NCBI RefSeq assembly: GCF_030445035.2
Contig: NC_080701.1
Location: forward strand, 21,792,798 to 21,856,797
DNA length: 64,000 bases
Source of the DNA: Dasypus novemcinctus
Taxonomy: Eukaryota; Chordata; Mammalia; Cingulata; Dasypodidae
Direction of reading: 5' to 3'
Shown here: one piece after another, positions 24,325-35,560 of the stretch
Layout: each line of letters begins with the position of its first letter
Numbering within the stretch: position 1 is the stretch's first letter
Notes under the pieces: generated by a model
The model's input: the letters and a program-made list of their open reading frames with translations, nothing else
Databases searched by the model: none
What the model was told of the DNA's origin: nothing
Program-made: the position numbers and the translations under genes

Positions 24325-24945
24325 TGTATATTTGTCAGCCAAGGGGTGCTGATGCAAAATACCAGAAATCTGTTGGCTTTTCTAAAGGGTATTTATTTGG
24401 GGTAGAAGCTTACAGTCATAACGGCATAAAGTCTGTTGCCATGTGTTGGAGCAAGATGGGTGTCATCTCTGCCAGGGTTCAGCCTTCCTCTTCCTCTTAG
24501 GCTTCACAGTCCCAGCTTTTTCCGATCTCACCTGTAGGCTGGCATAAGGCTCTTCTCTACCCGTGGTTCATCTCTTTCTGGGCTCAGCTCCTGGGTTCAG
24601 CTCCACAAGGCCAGCTGTAAAGTATCAGGTGAACAGCTCAGCTCTTTCTCTCTGGGGCTCCAGCATCAAAACTCAACTCTCTGTGCTCTCCTTCTCTGTG
24701 TGGTATGTTTACTTTCCTGTGTTTGATGGAACATTCATTCATTTACTCACAGCTGTAAGGTAGCTGTAGGCAGAGACTCAAACAGAGTGGCCCTAATGAA
24801 GTGGTCAAATAAAAGCCCTAAACTTGATTTAATAAAATAAGAGTGAAACCTCTGCATCTAATACAATCTAATACGCCCAGAGGAACGGCCCAGTTTACAA
24901 TCAGTCTTTCTTTTTGGAATTCATCAATAATATCAAACTGCCACA
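24325..24945. mobile_element. MaLR-like solo LTR
   Basis: The element begins 'tgtatatttgtcagcc' and ends 'atcaaactgccaca', as in the copies at 25278-25807 and 45089-45737. It has TG...CA ends and an MLT1-like opening. No matching target-site duplication is visible. Confidence 0.7.
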
Positions 24946-25277
24946 GTCGTATTAGTAGGATATAAAAAGTGTTAAGGAAGCCTGAGAAAGACATACAGTC
25001 AAGTGCTGCTTTAAACTTTGGTGTGCATAAGATTCAGAAGCAAGGGCCTTTATTTTTTATTTAATCATTTATTTTTTTGACAAGTGCCTTTAAAATAACC
25101 AGATGACTTCCATCAGCCACCCCACTAAAAACAGCTAGAAAAGCTAGATAATATAAGAAAACGTGTGTTTCAAGGCATCGGAGAGGTAATACAAGGAAAT
25201 GAGGAATTATAAGGGCTAAGTTCTAGAATAGGAGGAAGCCCAGAGATAAGCCAAGCTTTTGAAATCACTTCCCTGTC
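24946..25277. other. Intron between two LTRs, unclassified
   Basis: This AT-rich intron shows no gene, and I see no internal retroviral sequence, so the two LTRs look like separate solo elements rather than a provirus. Confidence 0.4.
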
Positions 25278-25807
25278 TGTATTAGTTGGCCAAAGGGGTG
25301 CTGATGCAAAATACCGGAATTGGTTGGTTTTTATAAAAGGTGTTTATTTGGGGTAGGAGCTTACAAATACCAGGCCATTTAGCATAAGTTAACTTCCCTC
25401 ACCAAAGTCTAATTTCACATGTTGGAGCAAGATGGTTGCTGACGTCTACTAGGGTGCAGGCTTCCTGGGTTCCTCTGGGCTCAGTTCCTGTTTTCTCCAC
25501 AATGTCAGCTGTAGACTATGAGCTTCTCTAGGTTTTGCCTCTCTCCACAAGGTCAGCTATAGACTATCAGGCTCTGTCTCTTTCCCCAGGGCTCCAGTGT
25601 AAGACTTCAGCGTCAAACTCCAACATTAAGAACCCTCAACTCTGTTGTTTGCCATGCCTTTTATCTGAGTCCCCACCCACTCCACGCCATAATGATGTGG
25701 CTCAGTCAAAGCCCTAATCATAACTCAGTCACACCCAGGTGCAGACCACATTACAAATATAATCCAGTATCTATTTTTGGAATTCATAACCATATCAAAC
25801 TGCTACA
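25278..25807. mobile_element. MaLR-like solo LTR with 5-bp target-site duplication
   Basis: This 530-bp element starts TGTATTAG and ends GCTACA. The 5-bp direct repeat CTGTC flanks it at 25273-25277 and 25808-25812, as expected for LTR-retrotransposon integration. The opening resembles MLT1/MST LTRs of the ERVL-MaLR group. Confidence 0.8.
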
Positions 25808-26849
25808 CTGTCCTAGATGCATCTACCTATTCTGAAAGTGACAGCTGAAAGGCTAGGAAACTGAGTGTTGTCAACAAACTCATAGGGCAGGGGTACAGAA
25901 ATTAGAATTTTGCAAAGGAGGGGGTGCTGTAAGCAAGCATCCCAGGCTTTGTGGTGGTACCCAGGAATAGGATGAACTAGAACCTCAGCTTATTTCTATA
26001 ATTTTTCATATACAGTGTTTGGCCCTGATAGTTTATCACCTTGCCTTCGATGGTCTGCATTGCCTTGTCAAGCCCCCTAAGCTCACAGAGTTAATGGGGG
26101 GTCATCCAAGGTTCCAAGAACCTCTTCAATATCAGCCTCTCTCAATTTGGTCTCTATTTTGTGAGCTGCATCTAAGGCTTCATTTGCTGCTGATCCCAGT
26201 TCAATACTTTCTACAGTAGCAGCAATTCCACCTAGTTTAGTGTTGTGACTGCCTTAGGAGGTAGCTGTTTTTTTGTCCCCACTGCCAGTCTCCAAACTCT
26301 AGCTCATAGGGATGACATTTTCTCCCCTATGCTAATTAGTAATTGTTGCTAGCACAAGGGGTCTGCTAGTGCAGGGGTTTGTGAGATGGAGTTCAGGTAA
26401 GGCTTTCCACTTCAGCTGCCCATCTGACAAGCCTGAATTTCAAATAATCCAGGCCTAAGGCTGGTGGTTGGCCTTTTCTGGCTAGGCATTATAATAGTCC
26501 TTGATGGCTGCATACACAAGCTCTTGTTCTATTGTGTTTCTATCAGTGGGCTTTATACTAGGGCTGGTAGTGGGCTCTGCAGTGCCCCCTGCATCAACAG
26601 ATGGGTCAATGAAGCTAGTTTCTGGTGATATTGATGCTGTCCAGCCTTTCTTTGAGCCTGGCAGACCTGCTTAAGTCAGAGTTGTCCATAGTGCTTTTGC
26701 ATATTGAAGAATCACTGCATTCAGTTTAATATAGCATATGTACCATGGCTGCCAGGTGCAAACTGAACCTGTATTGCTGCCTCCACAAACTCCTTAGGGT
26801 CAAAGGCATGCACCAGTCAGTTGTGGTAATAAATAACCCAACCATGAGT
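25808..26849. other. Intron leading into virus-like remnant, possible further element genes
   Basis: The stretch is GC-richer from about 25980. On the minus strand 26083-26247 is open for 55 codons between stops, including ANEALDAAHKIETKLREADI, a helical-looking segment. It may be chance or another gene of the element at 26850-29385. Nothing else is identified. Confidence 0.25.
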
Positions 26850-27936
26850 GACCAGAACCAGCAATTTCTAGTCTGGTTCCTAATCTTGGCACCCATGATG
26901 TCATTGTCCCTGGAACTGGCAGCCTGGTGTTCACAGTTGTCCTACAATCAACCTTAGTTAAATGGTCCATAATTTAGGACTGGCTGCTGGAAAGAAGACA
27001 GTGATCAAGATCAGTAACAGTATGGTCATGAGTATTCGATGACTCGGATGTCTTTTCCTGCTGCAGTGGTCTCTGGAATCCTGCCCAGTATAGGTCAAAT
27101 GTCCAGTATCAGGGCAGTGATACCTCAATTGGCAAAAACATCTCTAGGCTGCAAGTTGGTGCCTGAGACACTGTAGGAGACAATGCGACAAACAGCACAA
27201 GTTCCATTGCCCATTGGAACTGCTTCTAGTTCTGCTCAGCTTTGAGCTGATGGAGAACTACATGCCTTTCTACCAGAGCACCCTCAGTGACGGGCTTGAG
27301 CTGACCTTCAACAACTACATCCAGGTGGTCCATGCTGTTGATGATGCGAATACCAGGTAACCATTGAGAACATCTTCCTGAAGTATGACATGGTCACGCA
27401 GCCTAAGCTGGCCCAACTGTTTGCCACGGTATGCAGGCCTCCTTGCTGTTCTCTAAGACAGGATTATGAAGGGAATTCTCATACTGTTTGAGGCTCCTGC
27501 TGTAGCCTCTGCTCAGAAATAAGAGGCCTTTTACAGTCCTAAGATCACCAAAGTTGAAGTGACCAATGAAGGAGTACCCAGTCAGCTGTTCTCTCAGGGT
27601 TTGTATTAAATATGGGCCAAGATAAAAAAGTTATTTGTGGCTTCTCGCAGCAGCAAGTGACATTCTGAGGTGGTGAAGGTCACCAAAGACCTGGTACTGG
27701 CAGATGTCTTCCTGGGTCAGTTTCTCATTAACAAGTACACCCTGTGGCTTGTCCTCAGGACAGTTAATGACCAGCTCTATGGGAGCAGCTGGCACATTGA
27801 GAATGCCTCAGAAGGTATCACTATCTACATCACAAAAACTGAAGAGGAAGCTGGCACATTGAACATCTACCTATACATCATTATGGATGCCCAACTCAAC
27901 ATCAAAAATGGCAAATACATAAGTACACTCTACTAG
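26850..27936 (+). pseudogene. Broken major capsid protein-like sequence (Polinton/adintovirus-like)
   Basis: Broken + frames give consecutive protein-like segments. One runs from 27250 to a stop at 27358 (including DGLELTFNNYIQVV). A shifted frame runs 27363-27491 (including KYDMVTQPKLAQLF). A third frame runs from about 27520 to the stop at 27934, with internal stops at 27607 and 27658; it includes ITKVEVTNEGVPSQLF and later LNIYLYIIMDAQLNI. From memory of the families, this pattern recalls the double-jelly-roll capsid proteins of Polinton-like elements. The stop at 27934 lies just before an ATPase-like frame, as expected for a structural-gene cluster. The 5' part (26850-27249) is too decayed to place. 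It cannot encode a working protein. The family assignment is inference without a search; an unrelated viral or cellular pseudogene remains possible. Confidence 0.45.
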
Positions 27937-27949
27937 TTGGGAGGACATA

Positions 27950-28464
27950 TTCCCCAAAGACCTGTACTCAGCCATCATCTGTGGCCAGATTGGCTGCGGA
28001 AAATGGGTTTTCATTCTAGACCTGCTAGAAGGGCCTTAGTAGGTGTCTTCCAGTACATTGTGATCCCATGGTATAGTATAGCAAAACCTACCTATTGAAT
28101 CCATTGGCATGGGATAAAGTCATAGATCCTGAAGTACACATTGTCAATCCACACAAATGACTGCATGACTGTCTCTGATTCATATATATTTGCTTCGTGG
28201 GCAAGCCAACCCTGTATGTAATTGATGACAATATGGCCAGCAAGGCCTTGACCCAAAAGAACATGCATGTCAGAGCTGGCCTTCTCTGGCTGCCATGCAC
28301 AGAAAAATGTCAGGCTTTTTAATAAAAAGTACAGCTCTGTTCTGAAAGACTTCCAAGAGCAGATGTGATGGGTTGTTTTCCTTCACTGTAAGGACTGCAA
28401 CCCTTTTTGGGACTGCCTTCAAGAGAATGATGTGATCAGTGAGCTGCAGAAACAAAGTGTATAG
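27950..28464 (+). pseudogene. Broken FtsK/A32-type DNA-packaging ATPase-like sequence
   Basis: The frame at 27956-28036 contains GQIGCGKW at 27983-28006, a Walker A (P-loop) motif with the usual Thr/Ser after Lys replaced by Trp. Stops follow at 28037 and 28040. In another frame, GKPTLYVIDD (28200-28229) forms a Walker B-type strand ending in two Asp. A third frame, 28330-28464, has an internal stop at 28366 and includes NPFWDCLQENDV. The order P-loop, Walker B, C-terminal region fits A32-like packaging ATPases, which load viral genomes into capsids. It sits 14 bp after the capsid-like frame on the same strand. At least three frame changes and several stops make it dead. Assignment is by motif order and family knowledge. 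Confidence 0.5.
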
Positions 28465-29385
28465 CAAGCCAACTGCTTAAAAAAGTACTGTATTGTGTGG
28501 GGCATGCTTTTGTTTATCACACAGATCCTGGTTTTTATGTACCCTTGCATAGTGATTTTAGAGTTTGGTAGCAGCTGGCTATAGTTGTCAATAGAGTGTT
28601 AAAACTTATTCGGCTCACCTGCATGAATTCAGAAATGGAATGTTCTCCTGAACATGGTGCTCTTGGAGTCCATATCAACAGAGTAATCAGGGGCAGCTTC
28701 CTAACTAGACAGGAGGAGTCTAAGGTGGTAGAGTAGACAGCAGGACACAAATGAGAGAGGCTAGCCATACTAACGACCAGAAGGCAGGCCAGACAGTGCC
28801 TAGGAAAGCTGGTGATTGTTAACCAGCTTGACTGCATGGGCAGCCAGCAGACTGAGAACTTCTGTGTTCTCTATGAGGTAAGACTCATTGTTGTCATGAC
28901 AAAGACTCTAGGGCAATTGGCAATGCAGCTTTATGTGGTAGTTACTGGCACAGTTTTGCCAGTCCCCCAAATCAACCAATATTAGTTGCCAGAAACTGCG
29001 AGACTGACACATTTGTTATGCCAGTCCCCCAAATCAACCAATATTAGTTGCCAGAAACTGCGAGACTGACACATTTGTTAGGCATTCACTGAGCTATGCC
29101 GTGTATGAGCTTTACCTCTAATAGGCACATGTCTTGCTTTACTCACAGCAGCCTTAAGCATCACCAAGCATTGCCAATTTGAACAAGCTAACTCTATGAT
29201 AGAAGACAAGCCAGTTTATGATATGGGAAAGACTCTGTAAACATTGAAAACCATGGGAATTAACTGCTGCTGCTGCATGAGGGCCCCATCACAGACTATG
29301 AAATGTGCCATTCAAAATGATCCTACAGAAGTGGCTGCAGGGAGGGCTGGGGCTACCACCAGAGAGGTCAAGCAGAAATAGGATG
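28465..29385 (+). other. Continuation of virus-like remnant, unassigned
   Basis: Base composition stays like that of the ATPase-like block up to 29385, where an antisense L1 begins abruptly. No protein is recognised and frames are short. An antisense open frame at 28535-28837 has no supporting motif. The tandem duplication at 28957-29080 lies inside. Confidence 0.3.
28957..29080. repeat. Perfect 62-bp tandem duplication
   Basis: Copies 28957-29018 and 29019-29080 both start 'tgccagtcccccaaatc' and end 'cacatttgtta'. I see no differences between them, so the duplication is young compared with the decayed sequence that holds it. Confidence 0.95.
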
Positions 29386-29950
29386 TTTCTATATCTGCAC
29401 ATCCTCTCCAATACTTGTTAATAATATTTTCTGTTTTTAAAAAAATACCCATTCTAGTGAGTATGAAATAGTTTTGATGTGTGTTCTCCTAATGGCTAAT
29501 GATGTTGAACATTTTTTTCATGTACTTATTGGCCATTTGTGTGTGTTGTCTTTGGAGAAATGTCTGTTCAAGTCTTGTGCCCATTTTAAAAATTGGGTGT
29601 CTTTTTGTTGTTGTTATGAGTTCTTTACATATTTTGGATATTAAGCCCTTATTGTGTATGTGGTTTCTAAATATTTTCTCCCATTGTGTAGGTTGTCTTT
29701 TTACATTCATGATGTTCTTGATGCACAAAAGTTTTTTATTTTGATGAAATCCCATTTATCTATTTTTTCTTTCGCTCTTTGTACTGTGGGTTTAAATTCT
29801 AAGAAACCATTGCCTAAACCATTGCCTAACACAAGGTCCTGAAGATGTTTTCTTCAAGTTTTATAGTTTTTGTTTTTATGTCTTAGATTCATTTTGAATT
29901 CATTTTTGTATATGATGTGAGATGTCTCCTTGGCCGTATTGAAGATCATG
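29386..29950 (-). mobile_element. L1 ORF2 fragment, antisense
   Basis: Reversed ORF2 text starts abruptly: 'cacatcctctccaatacttg', 'ggctaatgatgttgaac', 'attttctcccattgtgtagg'. It truncates the virus-like remnant on the right. Confidence 0.8.
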
Positions 29951-30830
29951 GTTTTTTTTTTAATTTGAGAAGTTGTGAGTTTACAAAACAATTGTGCCTA
30001 CCATAAAGAATTCCCACACATTACACCACCACCAGTACCTTATATTGTTGTGACCCATTTGCTACAATTGATGAACATTTTTTAATGTTATTGCTATCTT
30101 ATAGTTCAAGCTTATATTTGCTGTATTTTTCCCATAAACCATCCTATTATTAACACCATGTATTAGTATTGTATATTTATCATAGATAATGAGAGAACAT
30201 TCTCATATTATGTTAACCACATATCATATCATGTTAACCACAGTCCATCATTCACCAGGGGGTTCACTGTGTTATAAAGTTCCCTGTCTTTTACAGTTCA
30301 TCCAAAGTGTGCCCTCACTGGCTCTCAGTTTCACCACAGAATTGTGCTGTCATCAGTTCAGTCCATTTCAGAACATTTTCATTATTCCAAAAGGAAAAAT
30401 CCTATAACCCCTAATATATCCCCCCATTAGTGACCCTTAGCATTGACCTTTTGCCATTGCTGTAAAAATATTGCAATATTACTATTAACTGTAGTCTATA
30501 TGTTACATTAGTTGTATTTTTCATGCATCTACATATTCTTAACACCTTGTAATAGAGGAACATTCTTGTGTTTTTACTATTAACCACAGTCTTCATCCAC
30601 CACAAAGATCACTGTTACATAGTCCCTAAGATTATCCGCTAGCTTTCTTTCAATTAATGTTAAACTACCTATACTTTTCCTTTTGGTCACAATATATTTA
30701 TGAATCAGCTGTGTTAGTTATACTCAGTATAATGTGTTACTACCGACTCTTAACCATTTCCCCACATTTACAATTCCTTTTATTTAAACATTGTATATAC
30801 ATTCAGCATTAGCTCCCCTGAGTAGCTGTC
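29951..30830 (-). mobile_element. L1 3' end fragments, antisense
   Basis: A new antisense L1 3'UTR begins ('gagttgtgag'-type text, 'acaaaacaattgtgcc'). It continues with repeated 3'UTR-like phrases about 'taaccacagtc' and 'accttgta'. Boundaries between fragments are unclear. Confidence 0.55.
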
Positions 30831-30884
30831 TACAACCTACTTTTGCCTACAGGGCAAGTTCTAGGAGGATGAGCCAGAGATGAG

Positions 30885-31100
30885 GTTTCATTTTTTTTTT
30901 CGAGATATTAGGGTCCCGGGACCTTGTATGTGGGAAGCCAGCGCTCAGCCACTGAACCACATCCACTCCCCTGCATTGGTTTTTTTTTTTATTTGTTTAT
31001 TGTTTGTTTTTATTTTTAGGAGGCACCGGGACTGAACCTGGGACCTCCCATATGGGAAAATGCTGCTCAACCACTTGAGTCACATCTGCTTCCTTGATTC
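30885..31100 (-). mobile_element. Dimeric tRNA-derived SINE, antisense
   Basis: Two antisense tRNA-like units ('accttgtatgtgggaagcca' and 'aacctgggacctcccatatg') are separated by a T-rich linker. Confidence 0.85.
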
Positions 31101-31104
31101 TTTC

Positions 31105-31450
31105 TTACAGGCTGCCACCCAGTAGAGTGTCACTGACATACAGGCACCCAAGTGTGCACAAAGGGGTTACTCTGCTCCCTGTGGAACAGGGCTAAGGCCC
31201 CACGAAGGAGCGCAGACCAGACTTAATACCACACTGGGCAGGTGGGGGGGGAACGGTCAGCAAGGGTGCCCTGAGCTTTCCCTATTGTTTTTAAAGCTGT
31301 GTTTTCTTGATTTGTCATTCACCTGGTTACTGCAAGCCTTTTAGCTGTTTTCTGGTGTTTTGAGGAAGATGGCCTTGCCAGTTTTTGCTCCTTATTTGGA
31401 GATTCTGTGGTGGAATGGCACCCTGGAGTGTCTTACGACCTCATCTCAGC
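31105..31450 (-). mobile_element. L1 5'UTR-like fragment, antisense
   Basis: The text shares the phrase 'ctctgctccctgtggaacag' in approximate form with 56690-56800 and 58140-58260, so these three places carry the same repeat part. GC-rich ends such as 'gaagatggccttgccag' fit a reversed L1 5'UTR. Confidence 0.45.
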
Positions 31451-31479
31451 CGACTAGCTATCTTGATTATGTTTTTTCT

Positions 31480-31865
31480 TTAAAGATTTATTTTATTTAT
31501 TTATCCTCCCCCGCCACCCTGCCATTTGCACTTGCTGTCTGCTCTCTGTGTCCATTCACTGTGCGTTCTTCTGTGTCTGCTTGTCTTCTCTTCTTGTCTT
31601 CTCTTTAAGAGGCACTGGGAACTGATCCTGGGACCTTCTGACATGGGAGAGAGGCACTCAATTACTTGAGCCAGCTCATCTCCCTAGTTTGTTGTATCTC
31701 TTGTTGTCTTTTCCTCTGTGTCTCTTTTTTGTTGTGTCATCTTGTTGTGTCACCTCTCCACACGGGCCAGTTCGTCTTCACCAGGAGGTCCTGGGAACCA
31801 ATCCCGGGACCTCCAGTATGGTAGATGGGTGCCTAATTGCTTGTGCCACATCCACTTCTCTGATA
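31480..31865 (-). mobile_element. Long DAS-type SINE, antisense, body shortened
   Basis: Same layout as 50-475: tail complement 'aaagatttattttatttatt', body with 'ctctgtgtctctttttt', and head complement ending 'cacatccacttctc'. Confidence 0.85.
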
Positions 31866-31869
31866 TGTT

Positions 31870-33950
31870 TTAAAGAAAATTTAAGTAATACAAAATATCT
31901 TTATATCTGCCCTCATGGTTATCATTTTGGCATTCTTTATTTCTTTGTGGAGATTGAAATTTCTGTCTGGTATGATTTAATTTCTGCTTGAAGGATTTCT
32001 TTTTCCATTTGTTATAGTGCATGTCTGTCAGTGACAAATCTTTCAAATTTTGTATGAATGAAAAAGTCTTTATTTTTACCTTCTGTTTTGAAAGATAATT
32101 TAACTGTGCAAAGAATTGTAGGGTGACATTTGTTTTTCCTTTTACTTCTTCAGAGTTATTGCTATATTGTTTTCTGGCTTGTGTTGCTTTTTTATGTGAT
32201 ATTTGCTGTCATTCTTTTCCTTGGTTTTCTGTGTATAATATGTCTGTCTCCTCCACCCCCACCCACACTTTGGTTGCTTTTAAGATTTTCTCTTTATCAC
32301 TGCTTTTAAGTAATTGATTATAATATGCCTTGGTGTGCTTGGGGTTTATTAAGCTTTTTGGGTTTGTATTTTTATAGTTTTCTTTAAATGTGGAAAATTT
32401 CCAGCCATTTCATCAAATATTTTTTCCTATCTTTCTCTATTCTCTGTCATGATCTCCAATTGCATATGTGTTGGGCTGCTTGTGTTCTTTTACAGTTCAC
32501 TGATTCTCTCTTGATTTCTTTAGTATTTATTCTCTATGTTTAATTTTGAATACTTTCTATTTCTGTACTTGTAATTCTGTCTTCTCTTACAATGTTTGAT
32601 TTGCTATTAACTCCATCTTTTGTATTTTTTGTGCATCCATCATTGGATTTTTTTAGTTAACATAATACACAGTTAGTACAAACCCTGCCCCCCTACAGTG
32701 ATGTTAATTATATTTACTGTGTTGTACCTCCATCATCACCATCCATTACCAAAACTTTTCCAACACCCCAAATAGAAATTTTGTACTAATTAAACATTAA
32801 ATCTCCATTCCCCACCCCTGCCCAGTCCAGGTAACCTGCATTTTAGTTTCTGACTTTATGAATTTACATTTTGTGATTATTTCATATCTGTGAGATTATT
32901 CAGTGTTCTCTTGCATCTGCCTTATTTAAGAGCCCAATATGAGCTCTTAAAGCTTCATCCATCAGAACTTCATTCCTTTTTACAACTGAAAAGTATTCCA
33001 TTGAAAATTTATATCACATTTTGTTTTTCCATTCATCCGTTGATGGACAGACATATTCAGTGTAGTTTTCATTTCAGTATTACATTTTTCATCTCTGGAA
33101 GTTTCATTTGTGTCTTTGTAACATATCTTCTATATGTCTGTTTAGCACATTCAATTGTTTTTCTAATTTCTTGAATATATGGAATATAGTTATGATAACT
33201 GTTACAGTGACCTTGTCTGCTCATTCTGTCATATCTTTTCTGCATCCATTTTGGTTTTTCTCCTCATTATGAGTCCTACTTTCCTGTTTCTTTACAGTCC
33301 TTTCTTTCCTGTTCCTGTCTACTTTCCTGTTGCTAATTTTATTGGATGCTAGAAGTTAGGTTGTTAATTTTGCCTTGCTGGTCATTAGATATTTTGGGAT
33401 TTCTGTTAATATTCTGAGCTTTGCTCTGGCATGCTTAAATTACCTGGTCATAGTTTGAACCTTTTGGATCTTGCTTTTAGTTCTGTTAGGCAGGGCCTGA
33501 GCAGCATTTAATCTAGGGTTGATTTTGCCACACTTCTGAGCAAAAACCTTCTGTTTATTTTCCTCATTGCTGCCTTAATAATGAGGTTTTCCTCTGGGCA
33601 TTGTAGGAACAAGCACTCTTCCTAGTTCTGTATTATAGGGATTGTTCTCTCTAATCCTTTCTGGTGGTTCTTTCCTGGCCTCTGGTAGTTTCCTCACTTG
33701 CATACATTGATCAGCAATCATCTGAATATCTAAAGGGAACCCTCTGCTGTTTCCGGGAGCTGTCTCTCCAGGGAAGCCCTCTCTGTGTGCCGCTCCCTCC
33801 CCTCCAGTACTTTGTCCAGTGAAGTCTCACTGGACAAAGCCTTCCTGACCACTAGCACCATATCTTCAACTCCTCTGGGGTCCGTGCCTCATCCTGGCCT
33901 GTGAAGTTTCTCTAGGAGTAAGCAGGGCAATTGTAAGGTGTACCTCATTA
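31870..33950 (-). mobile_element. Mixed old L1 fragments, antisense
   Basis: The stretch 31990-32640 reads like reversed L1 upstream sequence. From 32680 to 33110 it reads like a reversed L1 3'UTR ('catcatcaccatccattacc'). From 33170 it returns to upstream-like text. A short inverted motif 'agtgaagtctcac/tggac' is at 33820. No gene is seen. Confidence 0.45.
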
Positions 33951-33954
33951 GTTT

Positions 33955-35560
33955 TCTTTTTTATTGTTTTTTTATAATATACTTAAAAAATATTTTTGTC
34001 AGATATTTAGATTACATAAATGTTACATAAAAAATATGGGGGATTCCCATAGTCCCTGCCCCCTACTGCTCACACATTTTCCTATATTAACTACATCCTT
34101 CATTAGTGTGGTTCATTTGTTACAATTGATGAACACATTTTGGAGCATGGCCACTAAGTGTGGATTATAGTTTACATTGCATATTAGTGAGCCAAATGGT
34201 TGCTGACACAAAGTGCCAGAAATCTGTTGGCTTTTATAAAGGGTATATATTTTGGGGTAGAAGCATAATCCAATGTCTATTTTTAGAATTCTTAAATAAT
34301 ACCAAACTGTTACCCATTGTGTTTTATACTCTCTCTGCACAATTTTGTAAATTATGACAAGATATATAATGGCCAGTATCTGTCATTGCAGTGTCATTCA
34401 GGACAATTCCCAAGTCCTGAAAATGCCCCCATATTACACCTATTTTTCCCTTTCCCTCCCCTCAGAACCTTCAGTGGCCACTGATCCCCATCAATGATAA
34501 CAGTTCTTCCATTGCTAGAGTCACAGTAAGTCTGTAGTAGAATACCAGTAAGTCTACTTTAGTTCATCATTCATTCCCAATTCTGAGGATTCTGGGATTG
34601 TGATGCCCATTCTGCCTCTAATTGAGAGGAGGCTTAGATTCCATAGGGCATATGGATGGGACTATCTTGCTTACAGTTGTAGACTCTCTCTGTTCCTTGG
34701 GATGCCTGTTGTCCATCATCATTTCCTTGGTGAGTCCAATGAACTGGAGAGTAGGTATTGCAACTCTGTTGAGATTCGGTGCCCAGCTGGCACATGGAAA
34801 GCCCAAAGGTTTAAGTCTCTTGGACATACACCTATCAACTGTATTACTTACTATAGGTTCAAGTAGAAGAGGCAGAAGAGCCAGTGTAGGGAAACCACAA
34901 CTGAGTCCAACTCTGTCACACTGGGAAGCATAAATTCCAAAGTAGGGCCCACTGGCAGGGTGCCAAACTCCTGAGCTGTCCACCCTGCATGTAGTGTCTG
35001 GGTGTCTCCAGAACCCTCAGGAACCCTGCTATTTGAGGCAATATTTACTTGGGCAGTCAATGAGATCCTGCTGAGACGTGTATAAGCATAACCTTTGAAA
35101 GGACCTCCCGACTCACTTTGAAGTCTCTTAGCCATATAAACTCATTTGTCTTAACCCTTTTCCCCTTATGGTCAAGGTCTTTTTCCAGTTGCATTGTTAG
35201 TTAGTTCTTGGTAGTAATCCCTCAGTGCCAGGGAGGCTCATCCCCAAGAGTCATGTCCCATGCGGGGTGGGGGAGAAGTTAGTGCATTTGTGTGCTGAGT
35301 TGGGTTTACAGAGAGGCCACATTTAAGTAATAAGGAGGCTCTCAAGAGGTAACTCTTAGGCACACTATAATCCTAGGCTAAGTTTCCATTTCAAAAGTAA
35401 AGGATCATAAGTACAGTTATCACTATAAAGGGCCCATCAATCGTCCATCCTCCTTCACTATTCACTGCCCCTGTACTTGGGAGATTTTTGCTGACCCATT
35501 AGAGAATGTGGCAGAGCTCCCCAGGATGAGAATTCAATGTTCTTTTGATTATTGTGTGGA
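33955..35560. repeat. 1.6-kb interspersed repeat, copy 2, interrupted
   Basis: Sister of 4488-6090, in the same orientation. It carries a 135-bp insertion at 34180-34314 that copy 1 lacks. The two copies differ by many substitutions and small indels, so both are old. Confidence 0.8.
34180..34314. mobile_element. Internally deleted LTR relic nested in 1.6-kb repeat
   Basis: This begins 'catattagtgagcc' and ends near 'accaaactgttac', matching both ends of the LTRs at 25278-25807 and 45089-45737 with the middle missing. CATTG is duplicated at 34175-34179 and 34315-34319 and is single in the intact sister copy near 4690. Confidence 0.8.

Noticed and set aside
24325..25807. The two LTRs as ends of one provirus
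   Set aside because: The sequence between them is 332 bp of AT-rich intron without retroviral genes, and the second has its own target-site duplication, so they are separate solo LTRs.
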